DNA of 64,000 nt from Lujinxingiaceae bacterium. GTDB lineage: Bacteria; Myxococcota_A; Bradymonadia; Bradymonadales; Bradymonadaceae. A model generated the notes under the pieces. It ran no database searches. It was not told where the DNA came from and was given only the letters and a program-made list of their open reading frames with translations. The DNA is taken from NCBI GenBank assembly GCA_013697635.1, contig JACCWM010000122.1:35031-99030 (forward strand). Direction: 5' to 3'. The translations under genes were made by a program, and so were the position numbers. Below are positions 35,801 to 44,800 of this stretch, in pieces. The stretch's first letter is position 1, and every line of letters starts with the position of its first letter.

Positions 35801-35912
35801 ACGGATCACCGACACCGTGTTCGCCCAGCTTGCCCGTGTCCGGGCGGCAAGAAAAAGCAAAACAAGTCGTCAGCACAACGCCAAGACACAAAGCTCTCTC
35901 AAAAGACCACAT
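29883..35912 (-). CDS. Alpha-2-macroglobulin family lipoprotein, copy 4 (type 1)
   Basis: 2009 residues; the last gene of the array. The signal peptide ends with Cys22 (FAFSC), so it is probably lipidated and periplasm-facing. A series of macroglobulin-type beta domains is followed by the DEAVLALSSY segment and a variable linker (about 32058-32222) rich in Pro, Ala, Arg and Glu. Next come the A2M domain (RENFDALAAFEPTL, LPDNLTRYRVMAVAF), the thioester motif C1512-A-E-Q within SNYPFECAEQ, an alpha-toroid GGFGFW region and a C-terminal domain ending EMYHPETFGRSGSDRV. Bacterial A2Ms trap proteases by bait cleavage and thioester crosslinking. The start ATG has GGAG 7 nt upstream. Its N-terminal half is closest to copy 2. 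Confidence 0.93.
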   Translation of the reverse strand: MWSFERALCLGVVLTTCFAFSCRPDTGKLGEHGVGDPSETITGGEVMADQAGAATVILLSEAGLADDAPSSGPRVVDAKPLAAGQIEAIYARLPQLVGEAGDTSDFARRLGSMPPPRTGESVQTSFPPPGDRGAIDDVPAGALEVLRFQPEGEVPAPPRLSITFSQPMVAVSSHADTIKDGVPVKLTPAAEGNWRWIGTKTLLFEPNDPFAMATDYTIAVAASTPSALGIRLEGAFEASFSTPPVEITHFFPDSGPQRLQPVMFLAFNQRINPAEILAHIEVSAGARRHGVRLATPEEIQADAVVKHLADPLTAQRWVALMSDQAFDTSTHVSVTLKSGAPSAEGPRRSGVDQTRDFSTHGPMSFSTHRCGWGDECRPHQGWILEFTNPIDELADLNKIVSVEPAVADMAMRAADRFIYIDGRTQGRTRYTVNVSTALTDVFGQRLDKAQSIKIQVGSAHPYLAGANKPIVVLDPAGAKSYSVFSVNHKQVKVTGYRVSPEQWPEYLAYTRDPKNAKMPGTKVIDKNLSPRGEDDRLTETAIDLSPAFGKDGLGHVALEIEQVPRPSDWYQPTRVWIQSTLIGLDTYIDPTQASVWASSLIDGKPLKDVEIIAGTHGALKTGTTGMATFDVQALRSGRDYIVARQGSDSALYAENGRYYSSEWSVPESNDTVSWFVVDDRQMYKPGERARIKGWTRLIEKGVRGGVALSSRASTVNFEVFEARGNSIAKGSATVSAQGGFDFDFAIPEGTNLGHAHAYLKIDGGYYHGNDHRHAFQIQEFRRPEFEVKANSEAGPHLVGGEAAAWVTASYFAGGALTETEVNWTVTHTLGYFSPPGRQAYSFGTWIPWWHAPNPSVVNATLHFAGKTDTAGEHRLQMKFESIATPRPLSVSAVASVIDVNRQAWESTTRLLVHPALEYVGLRSERLFVERGEPLEIEAIVADLEGALVEGRAIAIVAHRLKWGYRQGSWIEEAVDPQSCTVESKKEGVRCTFQTLEGGQYRIVATIADAQGRANQSQLTRWVSGGQQKPQRDLLEEAVTLIPDKQEYAIGDVAEILVQAPFYPSECVVTFGRQGIVKQERITLDGPSHTIRVPMEEGYMPNLFVKVDLNGAAPRLNTKGELDDTLPRRPAFASGQLTLSMSKESRKLAVSVKPVREATEPGASSIVDVEVRDSAGKPVAGSEVLLFVVDEAVLALSSYTLADPIGLFYEQRAFSVNTHRNRGYVLLVDPAAIEASAASAEPPMERSRSATGRAGGAPLPPPAAPVMAIKRAEAEESSQGGDGGAAAPIAMRENFDALAAFEPTLRTDEAGRARISFKLPDNLTRYRVMAVAFSGVHHFGTGESQITARLPLMVRPSPPRFLNFGDQFEMPVVLQNQTDEPMQVHVAIRGTNVSFLQSAGLVVSVPANDRVEVRFAATTVKAGKARFQVGASAAVAAGNWSDAAYFDLPIWTPATTEAFATYGTIDAGAVLQPVKMPDAVFTEFGGLELTTSSTELQALTDAFIYLSNYPFECAEQISSRMLAIAALRDVLSAFQAEGMPSKEALEASMKRDIERLERLQNHDGGFGFWRRGESSWPYTSLHVAHALRRAQQKGYSVPASLLQRSEQYMVRIESYIPSFYGAQARNALLAYTLYVRNVGGQSDLAGAQKLYRDVGLQNLSLEAVGWLLSVFAQDASAKSEREAIRKHLNNRVEETAATAQFASDYGDSNYLMLSTSRRTDGVILEALIAADPGNDLIPKLVRGLMGHRKKGQWGSTQDNVFVLLALDRYFNVFEKQTPDFVSRAWLGDQFVGEHRFKGRTTERHHVEVPMAYLAKSSAAQTFAIQKDGTGRMYYRLGMRYAPKSLKLEPADHGFAVLRAYEPVDDDNDVKRRDDGSWEVKAGARVKVVLTMSAPARRYHVALVDSLPAGFEPLNAALATTTIPPGAGTSAASGVSGRGYGWWWGPWYEHQNMRDERVEAFTSLLWGGVHTYTYYARATTPGEFVAPPAKAEEMYHPETFGRSGSDRVIVR

Positions 35913-35941
35913 CGCTCGACTCCAAGACCAAAAGCGCCTGT

Positions 35942-38900
35942 TTACTTCACAACCACGCGGTCGCTGCCGCTTCGACCAAAGGTCTCGGGATGGTACATCT
36001 CTTCGGCTCTGGCCGGCGGCGCGTTGAACACACCGGGCGTCGTCGCGCGTGCGTAGAAGCTGTACGTGTAGACGCCTCCCCACAAGAGCGAGGTGAAGGC
36101 CTCGACACGCTCATCGCGCATGTTTTGATGCTCGTACCAGACGCCTCGCCACCAGTGTCGGCCGTACTTACTTGCGCCCGAGTTGGCTTCTGGCGGCAGG
36201 CTGGTCGTGGCGAGCGCGGCGTTGAGCGGCTCAAAGCCTGCGGGCAGTGAATCGACCAGCGCCACGTGGTAGCGCCGGGCCGGCACCGACATGGTCAGCA
36301 CCACCTTGACGCGCGCGCCGGCACGCACCTCCCAGCTACCATCGTCACGACGCTTGACGTCGTCGTCAGCGTCGACCGGCTCATAGGCGCGAACCACGCC
36401 AAAGCCGTGGTTTGCCGACTCGAGCACGAGGTTGGTCGGCGCATAGCGCATGGCCAGACGGTAGTACAGCCGCCCTGTGCCGTCCTTTTGCAAAGCGAAG
36501 CTCTGGGCGGCCTTGTCAGCCTTGGCCAGGTAGGCCATCGGCACGTCGATGTGGTGGCGCTCGGTGCTTCGCCCCTTGAAGGCGTGCTCGCCGACGAATT
36601 GCTCGCCAAGCCAGGCGCGCGCCACGAAGTTGGGCGTTTGCTTCTCGAATACGCTGAAGTAGCGATCCAGGGCGAGCAGCACGAAGACATTGTCCTGGGT
36701 GCTGCCCCACTGGCCCTTTTGACGATGACCCATCAGCCCGCGTACCAACTTGGGGACCAAGTCGCTCTTTGGCTCGGCGGCGATCAACGCCTCCAAGATC
36801 ACGCCGTCGGTGCGCCGCGAGGTGCTCAGCATCAGGTAGTTCGAGTCGCCATAGTCGCTGGCAAACTGGGCCGTGGCCGCGGTCTCCTGAACGCGGTTGT
36901 TCAAGTGCTTGCGGATCGCGTCGCGCTCGCTTGCCACCGAGGCGTCCTGAGCAAACACCGAGAGCAGCCAGCCCACCGCCTCGAGCGAGAGCTTGCCAAG
37001 CCCGGCGCGCTTGAAAAGTGCTTTGGCGCCTGCCAGGTCGCGCTTGCCGCCGACGTCTCGCACATAGAGCGCGTAGGCCATCAGAGCATACTTGGCATGC
37101 TCGCCATACATCGGTGGGATACTCTTCTCGATTGCGACCAGATACGCGTCGGCTCGCTCGAGCATCTCAGCGGGCACGGCGTAGCCCTTTTTCTTTGCAC
37201 GATTCAGCGCGTGGGCGACGTGCAGGCTCGTATACGGCCACGATTGCTCGCCGCGCTTCCAAAACCCAAATCCACCGTCGCCGTTTTGCATGCCGCCGAG
37301 GCGCTCGATGTCACGCTTCATCGAGGCCTCGATCGCCTCAAGCGAGGGCATGCCCTCGGCCTGAAACGCCGAGAGCACGTCGCGAAGTGCGGCGATCGCC
37401 AATATGCGCGAGCTTATCTGCTCGGCACAATCGTAGGGATAGTTGGACAGATAGATGAAAGCATCGGTGAGCGCTTGCAGCTCGGTCGACGAGGTCGTCA
37501 GCTCCAGGCCGCCGAACTCCTCGAAGACGCCCTCGGGCATCTTGACCGCTTGAAAGACCGCTCCGTCATCGATGGTGCCGTAGGTTGCAAAGGCCTCGGT
37601 GGTCGCAGGCGTCCACACGGGCAGATCGAAGTAGGCGGCATCCGAAACGGCGCCGCCCTGCGCGCTCGCGCCTACTTGAAAGCGCGCACGCCCGGCCTTG
37701 ACGGTGGTGGCCGCAAAGCGCACCTCGACGCGCTCGTTGGCCCCAAGGGTGAGTGCATAGCCCGGCAGACGGTCAAAGCGCACGTTGGTGCCGCGGATAC
37801 CGACCTGCACCTGCATGGGCTCGTCGGTCTGATTTTGCAGCACCACGGGCAGCTCGAACTGGTCGCCAAAGTTCAAGAAGCGCGGCGGTGAGGGGCGCAC
37901 CATCAGCGGCAGGCGCGCCGTGATCTGGGACTCGCCAGCACCAAAGTGGTGCGCGCCCGAGACGGCCACGGCCATCACCCGGTAGCGCGTCAGGTTATCG
38001 GGCAACTTGAACGTGACGCGCACGCGCCCCTTCGCGTCGGTTCGAAGCGTCGGCTCAAAGGCCGCCAGGGCATCGAAGTTCTGGCGCAGCGCGATCGAGG
38101 GCTGCGAGCCTCCACTGTCGTCCGACTCTTTTTTCATTCTGGACGCCACCTTGGAAGGCCTGGGCCTGCTCTCGTCTTCAACGCCCGATTCGTCGGGCTG
38201 CGCGAGCGCGTCGGCATCGTCGGGATTGACGAGCAGGATATTCTCGCGGCTGCGATGCGAACTGATCACCGCGTCGCGGTGAGCATAGAAGATCGCGATC
38301 GGATCCTTGAGCTGGTAGCTCGAAAGGGCGAGCACGGCCTCATCGACCGCGAAGAGCAGCACCTCGCTGTTGGCCACGGGTTTGCCGGCGCTATCGCGCA
38401 CGAGCACGTCGACCTCAGCGAGCGTGCCCGGCGCCGTAAACGCCTTGACGGGCACCACCTCCAAGGCGAGCGTGCGGGTGCTCTTGGACATCGACAGCGT
38501 GATCTCGCCCGAGGCAAAGGCCGGGCGCTTGGGCAGGCTGGCATCGAGCTCGCCGTTTGCATCCAGACGCGTGCTCGCGCCGTTGAGCTCGACCCACACG
38601 TGCACATTGGGCAGATAGGCCTCGAGCAGCGGGATGCGCAGCGTATGGCTTGAACCATCGAGCGTGATGCGCTGCTGGCTGATCACGCCCTGTCGCGAGA
38701 GCGTGACCACGCCCTCGGAGGGAAAAAACGGTGCTTGAATCAGGATCTCGGCCACATCGCCGATCGCGTACTCTTGGCCGTCGGGGATCAAGGTCACGTC
38801 CTCCTGCACGAGCGTGCGGCTGGGAGGCTGCAGGCCGCCTGAAACCCAGCGCGTGACCTGGGTCTGGTTGCCACGCCCCTTGGCGTCTTCGATCGCGGCC

Positions 38901-41833
38901 ACGATCTGGTACTCGCCGCCCTCCTCGGTCTTGAAGCTGCATTTGACCGCTTCGGCCTTGGAGACGACCGTGCAGACCTGGGGGTCGGCGCTGTTGCCGG
39001 TTCTCCACGAGATTCGCGTGGCCTGGATCGTGATCGTGCGCCCGGCGACGAGCACGCCTTCGAGATCGCTGACGATCGCCTCGAGCTCGAGCGGCTGGCC
39101 GCGCTCGACAAAAAGGCGCTTGGAGCGAAGGCCGACGTACTCACTGGCCGGATGCACGAGCAAGTGAGCAGCGGCCTCCCAGGCCTGGCGATTGACGTCG
39201 GCCACGCTGGCTGTGGCCGTGACCACGACCGGGCGAGGCGGCACCATCGTGCGAAGAGCAAAGGTGACACGGTGCTGGCCATCGGCGCCGGTCGTGCCGG
39301 AGTGGCCACTGGTCTGCTGGTCAAAGTACTCACGATGGTGGATCCACCAGGGCTGCCAGACACCAAAAACGAAGTCACCGCGGTTGGGCGGCGCAAAGTT
39401 GCCCGGCGACTGGGTCACCGTCCAATGGGTCGTGGCCTCGGAGAGCGCGCCGCCGGCATAATACGCCGCCTTGACCACTGCGCCTGCCTCACCACCGGCA
39501 AAATGCGGCCCGGCGTCGCCCTGGGCCGTGACCTCGAACTCCGGGCGGCGAAACTCTTGGATTTGAAAGTGATGGTAGTGGGTCTCCCCGCTGAGTTCGG
39601 TGTCCGTGAGCTGCAAGTTGACGTAGGCGCCCCCGAGGTTGGTCCCCTCGGCCAGCGCAAAGCTCAGATCGAAGCCACCGAGGGCGTTGGTCTTGGTGTG
39701 GCCGCTGGTCATCGAATTGCCGCGCGGGTCGTAGACCTCATAGAAGATGTTGTTGCCCGCCTCCGGTATGCCCAGGGCGCCGCCCAACCCACCCTCGAAC
39801 ACGCGCGCCCAGCCCTTGATGCGCACCGTCTCACCGGGCTTGTACATCTGGCGATCGTCGATCACCAACCAGCGCACCGCATCACTGTAGCCGTGCGTGG
39901 TCCACGAATCGCCCACCGAGTAGGTGTCGTTGTTCTGGAGCAAGATCGCCGTATCGTCGCCGCGCTTGCCCACCAAATAGCCGCCCTCGCCGCTGTTGTT
40001 CATCGACAAGACCTTGGCCATGCCATTCGCGGCGGTCGTCGCGCGCACTTTGCCACCACCAAAAGAGACTTCGACGCCGCCCAAAGGCTTGCCATCCCCG
40101 AGCGAGGAGGCCCATACGCCAAAGCCGCTCGGATCGACCATGGCATCGAGCCCGATTCGCGTGGACTGCACCCAGACACGCAGCGGCCGGTGCTCGTGCT
40201 CCGCGGCACTGAGCGCCACGACCTCGAGTATCACATGGCCCAACCCTCCCTTTCCCAGCGCCGGCGACAAATCGATCGCGGTCTCATTGAGCCGATCCGA
40301 CTCGCCTTGAACAGTAACCACGCGATCGCTTATCCGCGTGCCCGGCATGGTTTGCGTCGCATCGCCCGAGGCCCCGTCGACAAACGCGCGCCAATCGGTG
40401 GGCACCACGCGATAAAGGCGCACGCCGACCTGCGCGTGGTTGACCGAGAACATCGAGAACACCGGCTTGGCCGCCGGGTCCAAGACCACCATGCGCTTGT
40501 TGCCGATGCTCAACGACTCACGCGCGCCGCTCATTGTGAACTGCTTGACCTGCCGGGTACCGAGCTTTTGGCCGAAGCGGTCGGTTAAGGTCGGGCTGAT
40601 CGTCACCGTGTAGGTGGTGCGCGCTAGCGTCTTGCCCTCGATCTGGACGTAGTCGCCATTGCCATAGTTGTTGATGGTCATCTCGGCGATGGCCGGCGAG
40701 ACTTTGATAAAGTCGGTGAGCTCCCCGGCGGGGGCGAGCGGGTTGGAGAATGCGAGTCGAAATCCCATCGAGGGCAAGCACTCGCCACCCCAGCCACAGC
40801 TCGCGTTGACCAGAGTGAGCGGCCCATGCGTTTGAAAGGTGTAGACCTGATCGCGCTCGCTACGCCTGGGGCCCTCGGCCGACGGCGCGCCCCGGGTCAG
40901 CTTGACGGAGATCTCGCTCGCCATGGGAAACGCCTTGGTCGTGCGCACTGCAATCCAAGTCTCGGCGGTGAGCGGATTGGCGAGCGAGCGAATGGCGTCG
41001 TCGGCTTGAATCTCGTCTGGCGTTGCCAGACGAACCGCATGGCGGCCGCCCGGCGAGCTCACCTCGATGTGCTTGATCAGTGCCTCACGGTCGATACGCT
41101 GATCAAAACCCAAGAAAATCACCGGATTGACCGGATGAGGGCCTCCCTGCGGATACAGCTGCGTCAAGCCCACCGGCGGCGTCGCAAAGGCGGCCTTGAA
41201 GCCCTGCTCGAGCGAGATCCCAAGCGCGGTGGTCGTGCCTTTGGCGACCTCGATGACGTAGTCGGTAGCCATGGCAAAGGGTGTGCTGGGATCGAAGAGC
41301 AAGGTTTGGGTGCCGACCCAGCGCCAATTGCCCGGCGGCGAGGGGTTAATCACCACCGGCACACCGTCGATCACGCTGTCTTCGTGGCCGCTCAAAGCCA
41401 CCATCGGCTGCGAGAAGGTCACGCTCACCTGCGCCGGGCGCGCCACTTCCCCTTCGGGCTGAAAGCGCAACACCTCGAGCACTCCCGTGGGTGCGGCGTC
41501 AGGCAGGTGGTGGCCAGCCGACGGCGGAAAGCTCGCCTCGATCGTCTCACCGGTTCGCGGCATCGGCTTGGTGCTCGCGCGCTTTTGAAAGTTCGCGCTG
41601 TCGTCTGCCTCGGCCGCCAACTCGGGAAGCCGCCCGTAGATGCCCTCGAGTTGGCCTTGCTCCAGGCGCTTCATACGCACCACGCCACCGTCAGCCTGCG
41701 CCATCTCAACCTCCTCTCCGGCGCCGGGCAGCGGCGACGTATCCGCGGGCATGAGCCCTGTGGGACCACAACCCCACACAAGCGAAGCACTCAACAAAGC
41801 CACAGAGAGCATCACACGTTCAAAAGACAGCAT
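35942..41833 (-). CDS. Alpha-2-macroglobulin family lipoprotein, copy 3 (type 2)
   Basis: 1963 residues. Cys22 lies in VWGC at the signal end. The N-terminal half (CGWGGECLPSMGF, SIGNKRMVVLDPA, FSVNHAQVGVRLYRV) groups with copy 1 rather than its two neighbours. The bait-like linker (about 38096-38224) is short and strongly charged, with several Arg/Lys and Asp/Glu clusters. The thioester motif is C1469-A-E-Q. The toroid and C-terminal domains match the other copies. Start: ATG at 41833 with GGAG 8 nt upstream; a GTG 7 codons earlier is unlikely to be used. 29 bp separate it from copy 4. Confidence 0.93.
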   Translation of the reverse strand: MLSFERVMLSVALLSASLVWGCGPTGLMPADTSPLPGAGEEVEMAQADGGVVRMKRLEQGQLEGIYGRLPELAAEADDSANFQKRASTKPMPRTGETIEASFPPSAGHHLPDAAPTGVLEVLRFQPEGEVARPAQVSVTFSQPMVALSGHEDSVIDGVPVVINPSPPGNWRWVGTQTLLFDPSTPFAMATDYVIEVAKGTTTALGISLEQGFKAAFATPPVGLTQLYPQGGPHPVNPVIFLGFDQRIDREALIKHIEVSSPGGRHAVRLATPDEIQADDAIRSLANPLTAETWIAVRTTKAFPMASEISVKLTRGAPSAEGPRRSERDQVYTFQTHGPLTLVNASCGWGGECLPSMGFRLAFSNPLAPAGELTDFIKVSPAIAEMTINNYGNGDYVQIEGKTLARTTYTVTISPTLTDRFGQKLGTRQVKQFTMSGARESLSIGNKRMVVLDPAAKPVFSMFSVNHAQVGVRLYRVVPTDWRAFVDGASGDATQTMPGTRISDRVVTVQGESDRLNETAIDLSPALGKGGLGHVILEVVALSAAEHEHRPLRVWVQSTRIGLDAMVDPSGFGVWASSLGDGKPLGGVEVSFGGGKVRATTAANGMAKVLSMNNSGEGGYLVGKRGDDTAILLQNNDTYSVGDSWTTHGYSDAVRWLVIDDRQMYKPGETVRIKGWARVFEGGLGGALGIPEAGNNIFYEVYDPRGNSMTSGHTKTNALGGFDLSFALAEGTNLGGAYVNLQLTDTELSGETHYHHFQIQEFRRPEFEVTAQGDAGPHFAGGEAGAVVKAAYYAGGALSEATTHWTVTQSPGNFAPPNRGDFVFGVWQPWWIHHREYFDQQTSGHSGTTGADGQHRVTFALRTMVPPRPVVVTATASVADVNRQAWEAAAHLLVHPASEYVGLRSKRLFVERGQPLELEAIVSDLEGVLVAGRTITIQATRISWRTGNSADPQVCTVVSKAEAVKCSFKTEEGGEYQIVAAIEDAKGRGNQTQVTRWVSGGLQPPSRTLVQEDVTLIPDGQEYAIGDVAEILIQAPFFPSEGVVTLSRQGVISQQRITLDGSSHTLRIPLLEAYLPNVHVWVELNGASTRLDANGELDASLPKRPAFASGEITLSMSKSTRTLALEVVPVKAFTAPGTLAEVDVLVRDSAGKPVANSEVLLFAVDEAVLALSSYQLKDPIAIFYAHRDAVISSHRSRENILLVNPDDADALAQPDESGVEDESRPRPSKVASRMKKESDDSGGSQPSIALRQNFDALAAFEPTLRTDAKGRVRVTFKLPDNLTRYRVMAVAVSGAHHFGAGESQITARLPLMVRPSPPRFLNFGDQFELPVVLQNQTDEPMQVQVGIRGTNVRFDRLPGYALTLGANERVEVRFAATTVKAGRARFQVGASAQGGAVSDAAYFDLPVWTPATTEAFATYGTIDDGAVFQAVKMPEGVFEEFGGLELTTSSTELQALTDAFIYLSNYPYDCAEQISSRILAIAALRDVLSAFQAEGMPSLEAIEASMKRDIERLGGMQNGDGGFGFWKRGEQSWPYTSLHVAHALNRAKKKGYAVPAEMLERADAYLVAIEKSIPPMYGEHAKYALMAYALYVRDVGGKRDLAGAKALFKRAGLGKLSLEAVGWLLSVFAQDASVASERDAIRKHLNNRVQETAATAQFASDYGDSNYLMLSTSRRTDGVILEALIAAEPKSDLVPKLVRGLMGHRQKGQWGSTQDNVFVLLALDRYFSVFEKQTPNFVARAWLGEQFVGEHAFKGRSTERHHIDVPMAYLAKADKAAQSFALQKDGTGRLYYRLAMRYAPTNLVLESANHGFGVVRAYEPVDADDDVKRRDDGSWEVRAGARVKVVLTMSVPARRYHVALVDSLPAGFEPLNAALATTSLPPEANSGASKYGRHWWRGVWYEHQNMRDERVEAFTSLLWGGVYTYSFYARATTPGVFNAPPARAEEMYHPETFGRSGSDRVVVK

Positions 41834-41855
41834 CAGGCACACTCCAGAAGACACT

Positions 41856-44800
41856 CTACTTCACAATAACGCGGTCGCTGCCGCTTCGACCAAAGGTCTC
41901 CGGGTGGTACATCTCTTCGGCCTTGGTCGGCGGTGCCACGAACACACCGGGCGTCGTCGCCCGCGCATAATAGGTGTAGGTGTAGACGCCTCCCCACAAC
42001 AGCGAGGTGAACGCCTCGACACGCTCATCGCGCATGTTCTGGTGCTCATACCAGGGCCCCCACCACCACCAGTAGCCGCCGCGGCCGCCGACGCTGGCGG
42101 AGTTGGCGTTGTCGTCGGGCGGAAGGCTGGTCGTTGCCAGCGCGGCGTTGAGCGCCTCAAAGCCTGCCGGCAGCGGATCGACCAGCGCCACATGATAGCG
42201 CCGGGCCGGCACCGACATGGTCAACACCACCTTGACGCGCGCGCCGGCACGCACCTCCCAGCTACCATCGTCGCGGCGTTTGACGTCGTTGTCGTCATCG
42301 ACCGGCTCATAGGCGCGCTCGACGGCAAAGCCGTGGTCGGCCGGCTCGAGCTTGAGGCTTCTGGGCGCATAGCGCATGCCCAGGCGATAGTACATCCGCC
42401 CCGTGCCATCCTTTTGGATGGTGAAGTCTTGCGCCGCTTTGCCACCCTTGGCCAGGTAGGCCATCGGCACATCGACGTGGTGGCGCTCGGTGGTGCGCCC
42501 CCTGAAAGCGTGCTCGCCCACAAACTGCTCGCCCAGCCAGGCGCGCGCCACAAAATTGGGCGTTTGCTTCTCGAACACATTGAAGTAGCGATCCAGCGCG
42601 AGCAGCACGAAGACGTTGTCCTGGGTGCTGCCCCACTGGCCCTTGGAGCGATGACCCATCAGCCCGCGCACGAGCTTGGGGATCAAATCGTTGGCCGGCT
42701 CGGCGGCGATCAAAGCCTCCAAGATCACGCCGTCGGTGCGCCGCGAGGTGTTCAGCATCAGGTAGTTCGACTCACCGTAGTCACTGGCGAACTGGGCTGT
42801 GGCTGCGGTCTCCTGAACGCGGTTGTTCAAGTGCTTGCGGATCGCTTCGCGCTCGCTTGCCACCGCGGCGTCCTGAGCAAAGAGCGAGAGCAGCCAGCCG
42901 ACCGCCTCGAGCGAGAGCTTGTCAAAGCCCGCGCGCTTGAACAGATTCTTGGCGCCGGCCAGATCGCGATTGCCGCCGACGTTTCGCACATACAGCGCGT
43001 AGGCCATCAGAGCGTAGCGAGCATGCTCGCCATAGATGCTCGGAATATGGCGCTCGATATTCTCGAGGTACTGCTCGGAGCGCTGCATCATGGCTGCCGG
43101 CACGCTGTAGCCCTTTTGCTGAGCCCGGCGAAGCGCGTGAGCGACGTGCAAGCTCGCATACGGCCAGGAGCTCTCCGTGCGCTTCCAGAAACCAAAGCCG
43201 CCGTCGTAGTTCTGCAGGCGCTCGAGGCGCTCGATGTCGCGCTTCATCGCGGCTTCGATCTCGGCCAGTGAAGGCATGCCCTCAGCCTCAAAGGCGCTGA
43301 GCACGTCGCGCAGTGCGGCGACAGCCAAAATGCGTGAGCTGATCTGCTCGGAGCACTCAAAGGGATAGTTGGACAGATAGATGAACGCATCGGTGAGCGC
43401 CTGCAACTCGGTCGACGAGGTCGTCAGCTCCAGGCCGCCAAACTGGGCGAAGACGTCGTCAGGCATCTTGACGGGCTGCACGACGACGCCGGCGTCGATC
43501 GTGCCATAAGTGGCAAAAGCCTCGGTGGTCGCCGGCGTCCAAATCGGCAAATCGAAGTAGGCCGCGTCCGACCAGGTCTGGGCGCCATTTGTCGTGCTCG
43601 CCCCAACCTGAAAGCGCGCACGGCCGGCCTTGACGGTCGTGGCCGCAAAGCGCACCTCGACGCGGTCATTGGCCGGAACGGTCACCATATAGCCGGCGGA
43701 CTCGGTGAAATTGACGTTCGTGCCCCGAATCGCTGCCTGCACCTGCATGGGCTCGTTGGTCTGATTTTGCAGCACCACCGGCATCTCGAACTGGTCGCCA
43801 AAGTTCAAGAATCGTGGCGCCGAGGGGCGCACCATCAAAGGCAGGCGCGCCGTGATCTGCGACTCGCCCGTGCCATAGTGGCGGGGCCCCGAGAAGGCCA
43901 CGGCCATCACGCGGTAGCGCGTCAGGTTGTCGGGCAGCTTGAAGCTGATTCGCGCTTTTCCCGCCGCGTCGGTGCGAAGCGTGGGCTCAAATGCCGCAAG
44001 CGCATCGAAGTTCTCGCGAAGCGCGATCGGCGCGTCCGCGCCCCCGCCACCGCCTTTGTCCATGCCCCCCTCAGCAGCCATCTCCACCGGCGCCGCCGAC
44101 GGCATCGGCGCACTGCGCAACATCATGGAGTCCTCCTCCATCTTCGGCAACTCACGGGCGGCTTCGGCCTCGATCGCCCTCGGGTCGACGAGTAAGATAA
44201 AGCCACGATTTTTATGCGTGTTCACCGCCATCGCCCGGTGCGCATAGAAGAGCTCGAGGGGGTCGGCCAGCGTGTAATTCGACAAAGCGAGCACGGCCTC
44301 GTCGACGACGAAGAGCAGAACCTCACTGCCTGCCACGGGCTTGCCCGCGCTGTCGCGCACCTCGACCTCGATGTTCGAGGTCGCCCCGGGCTCGGTCGCC
44401 GCGCGCGCCGGCGTAACCACAACGGCGAGGCGGCGCGACTCCTTGCTCATCGAGAGCGTGAGTTGGCCGGTGGCAAAGGCCGGGCGCTTGGGCAGCTTAG
44501 CGTCGAGCTCGCCCTTTGCGTTGAGCCGCCCGGTTGCACCGTTGAGATCGACCTGGACGAAGAGATTGGGCAAGAAGCCCTCCTCCATCGGCACGCGGAT
44601 CGTGTGGCTTGGCCCGTCGAGCGTGATGCGCTCCTGTTTGACGATGCCCTCGCGCCCAAAGGTGACCACGCCCTCGGAGGGGTAAAACGGCGCCTGCACG
44701 AGGATCTCGGCCACATCGCCGATCGCATACTCCTGCTTGTCCGGGATCAGGGTGACCTCCTCCTCTTCGATGTCGCGCTTGGGCTGTTGCTGGCCACCCG

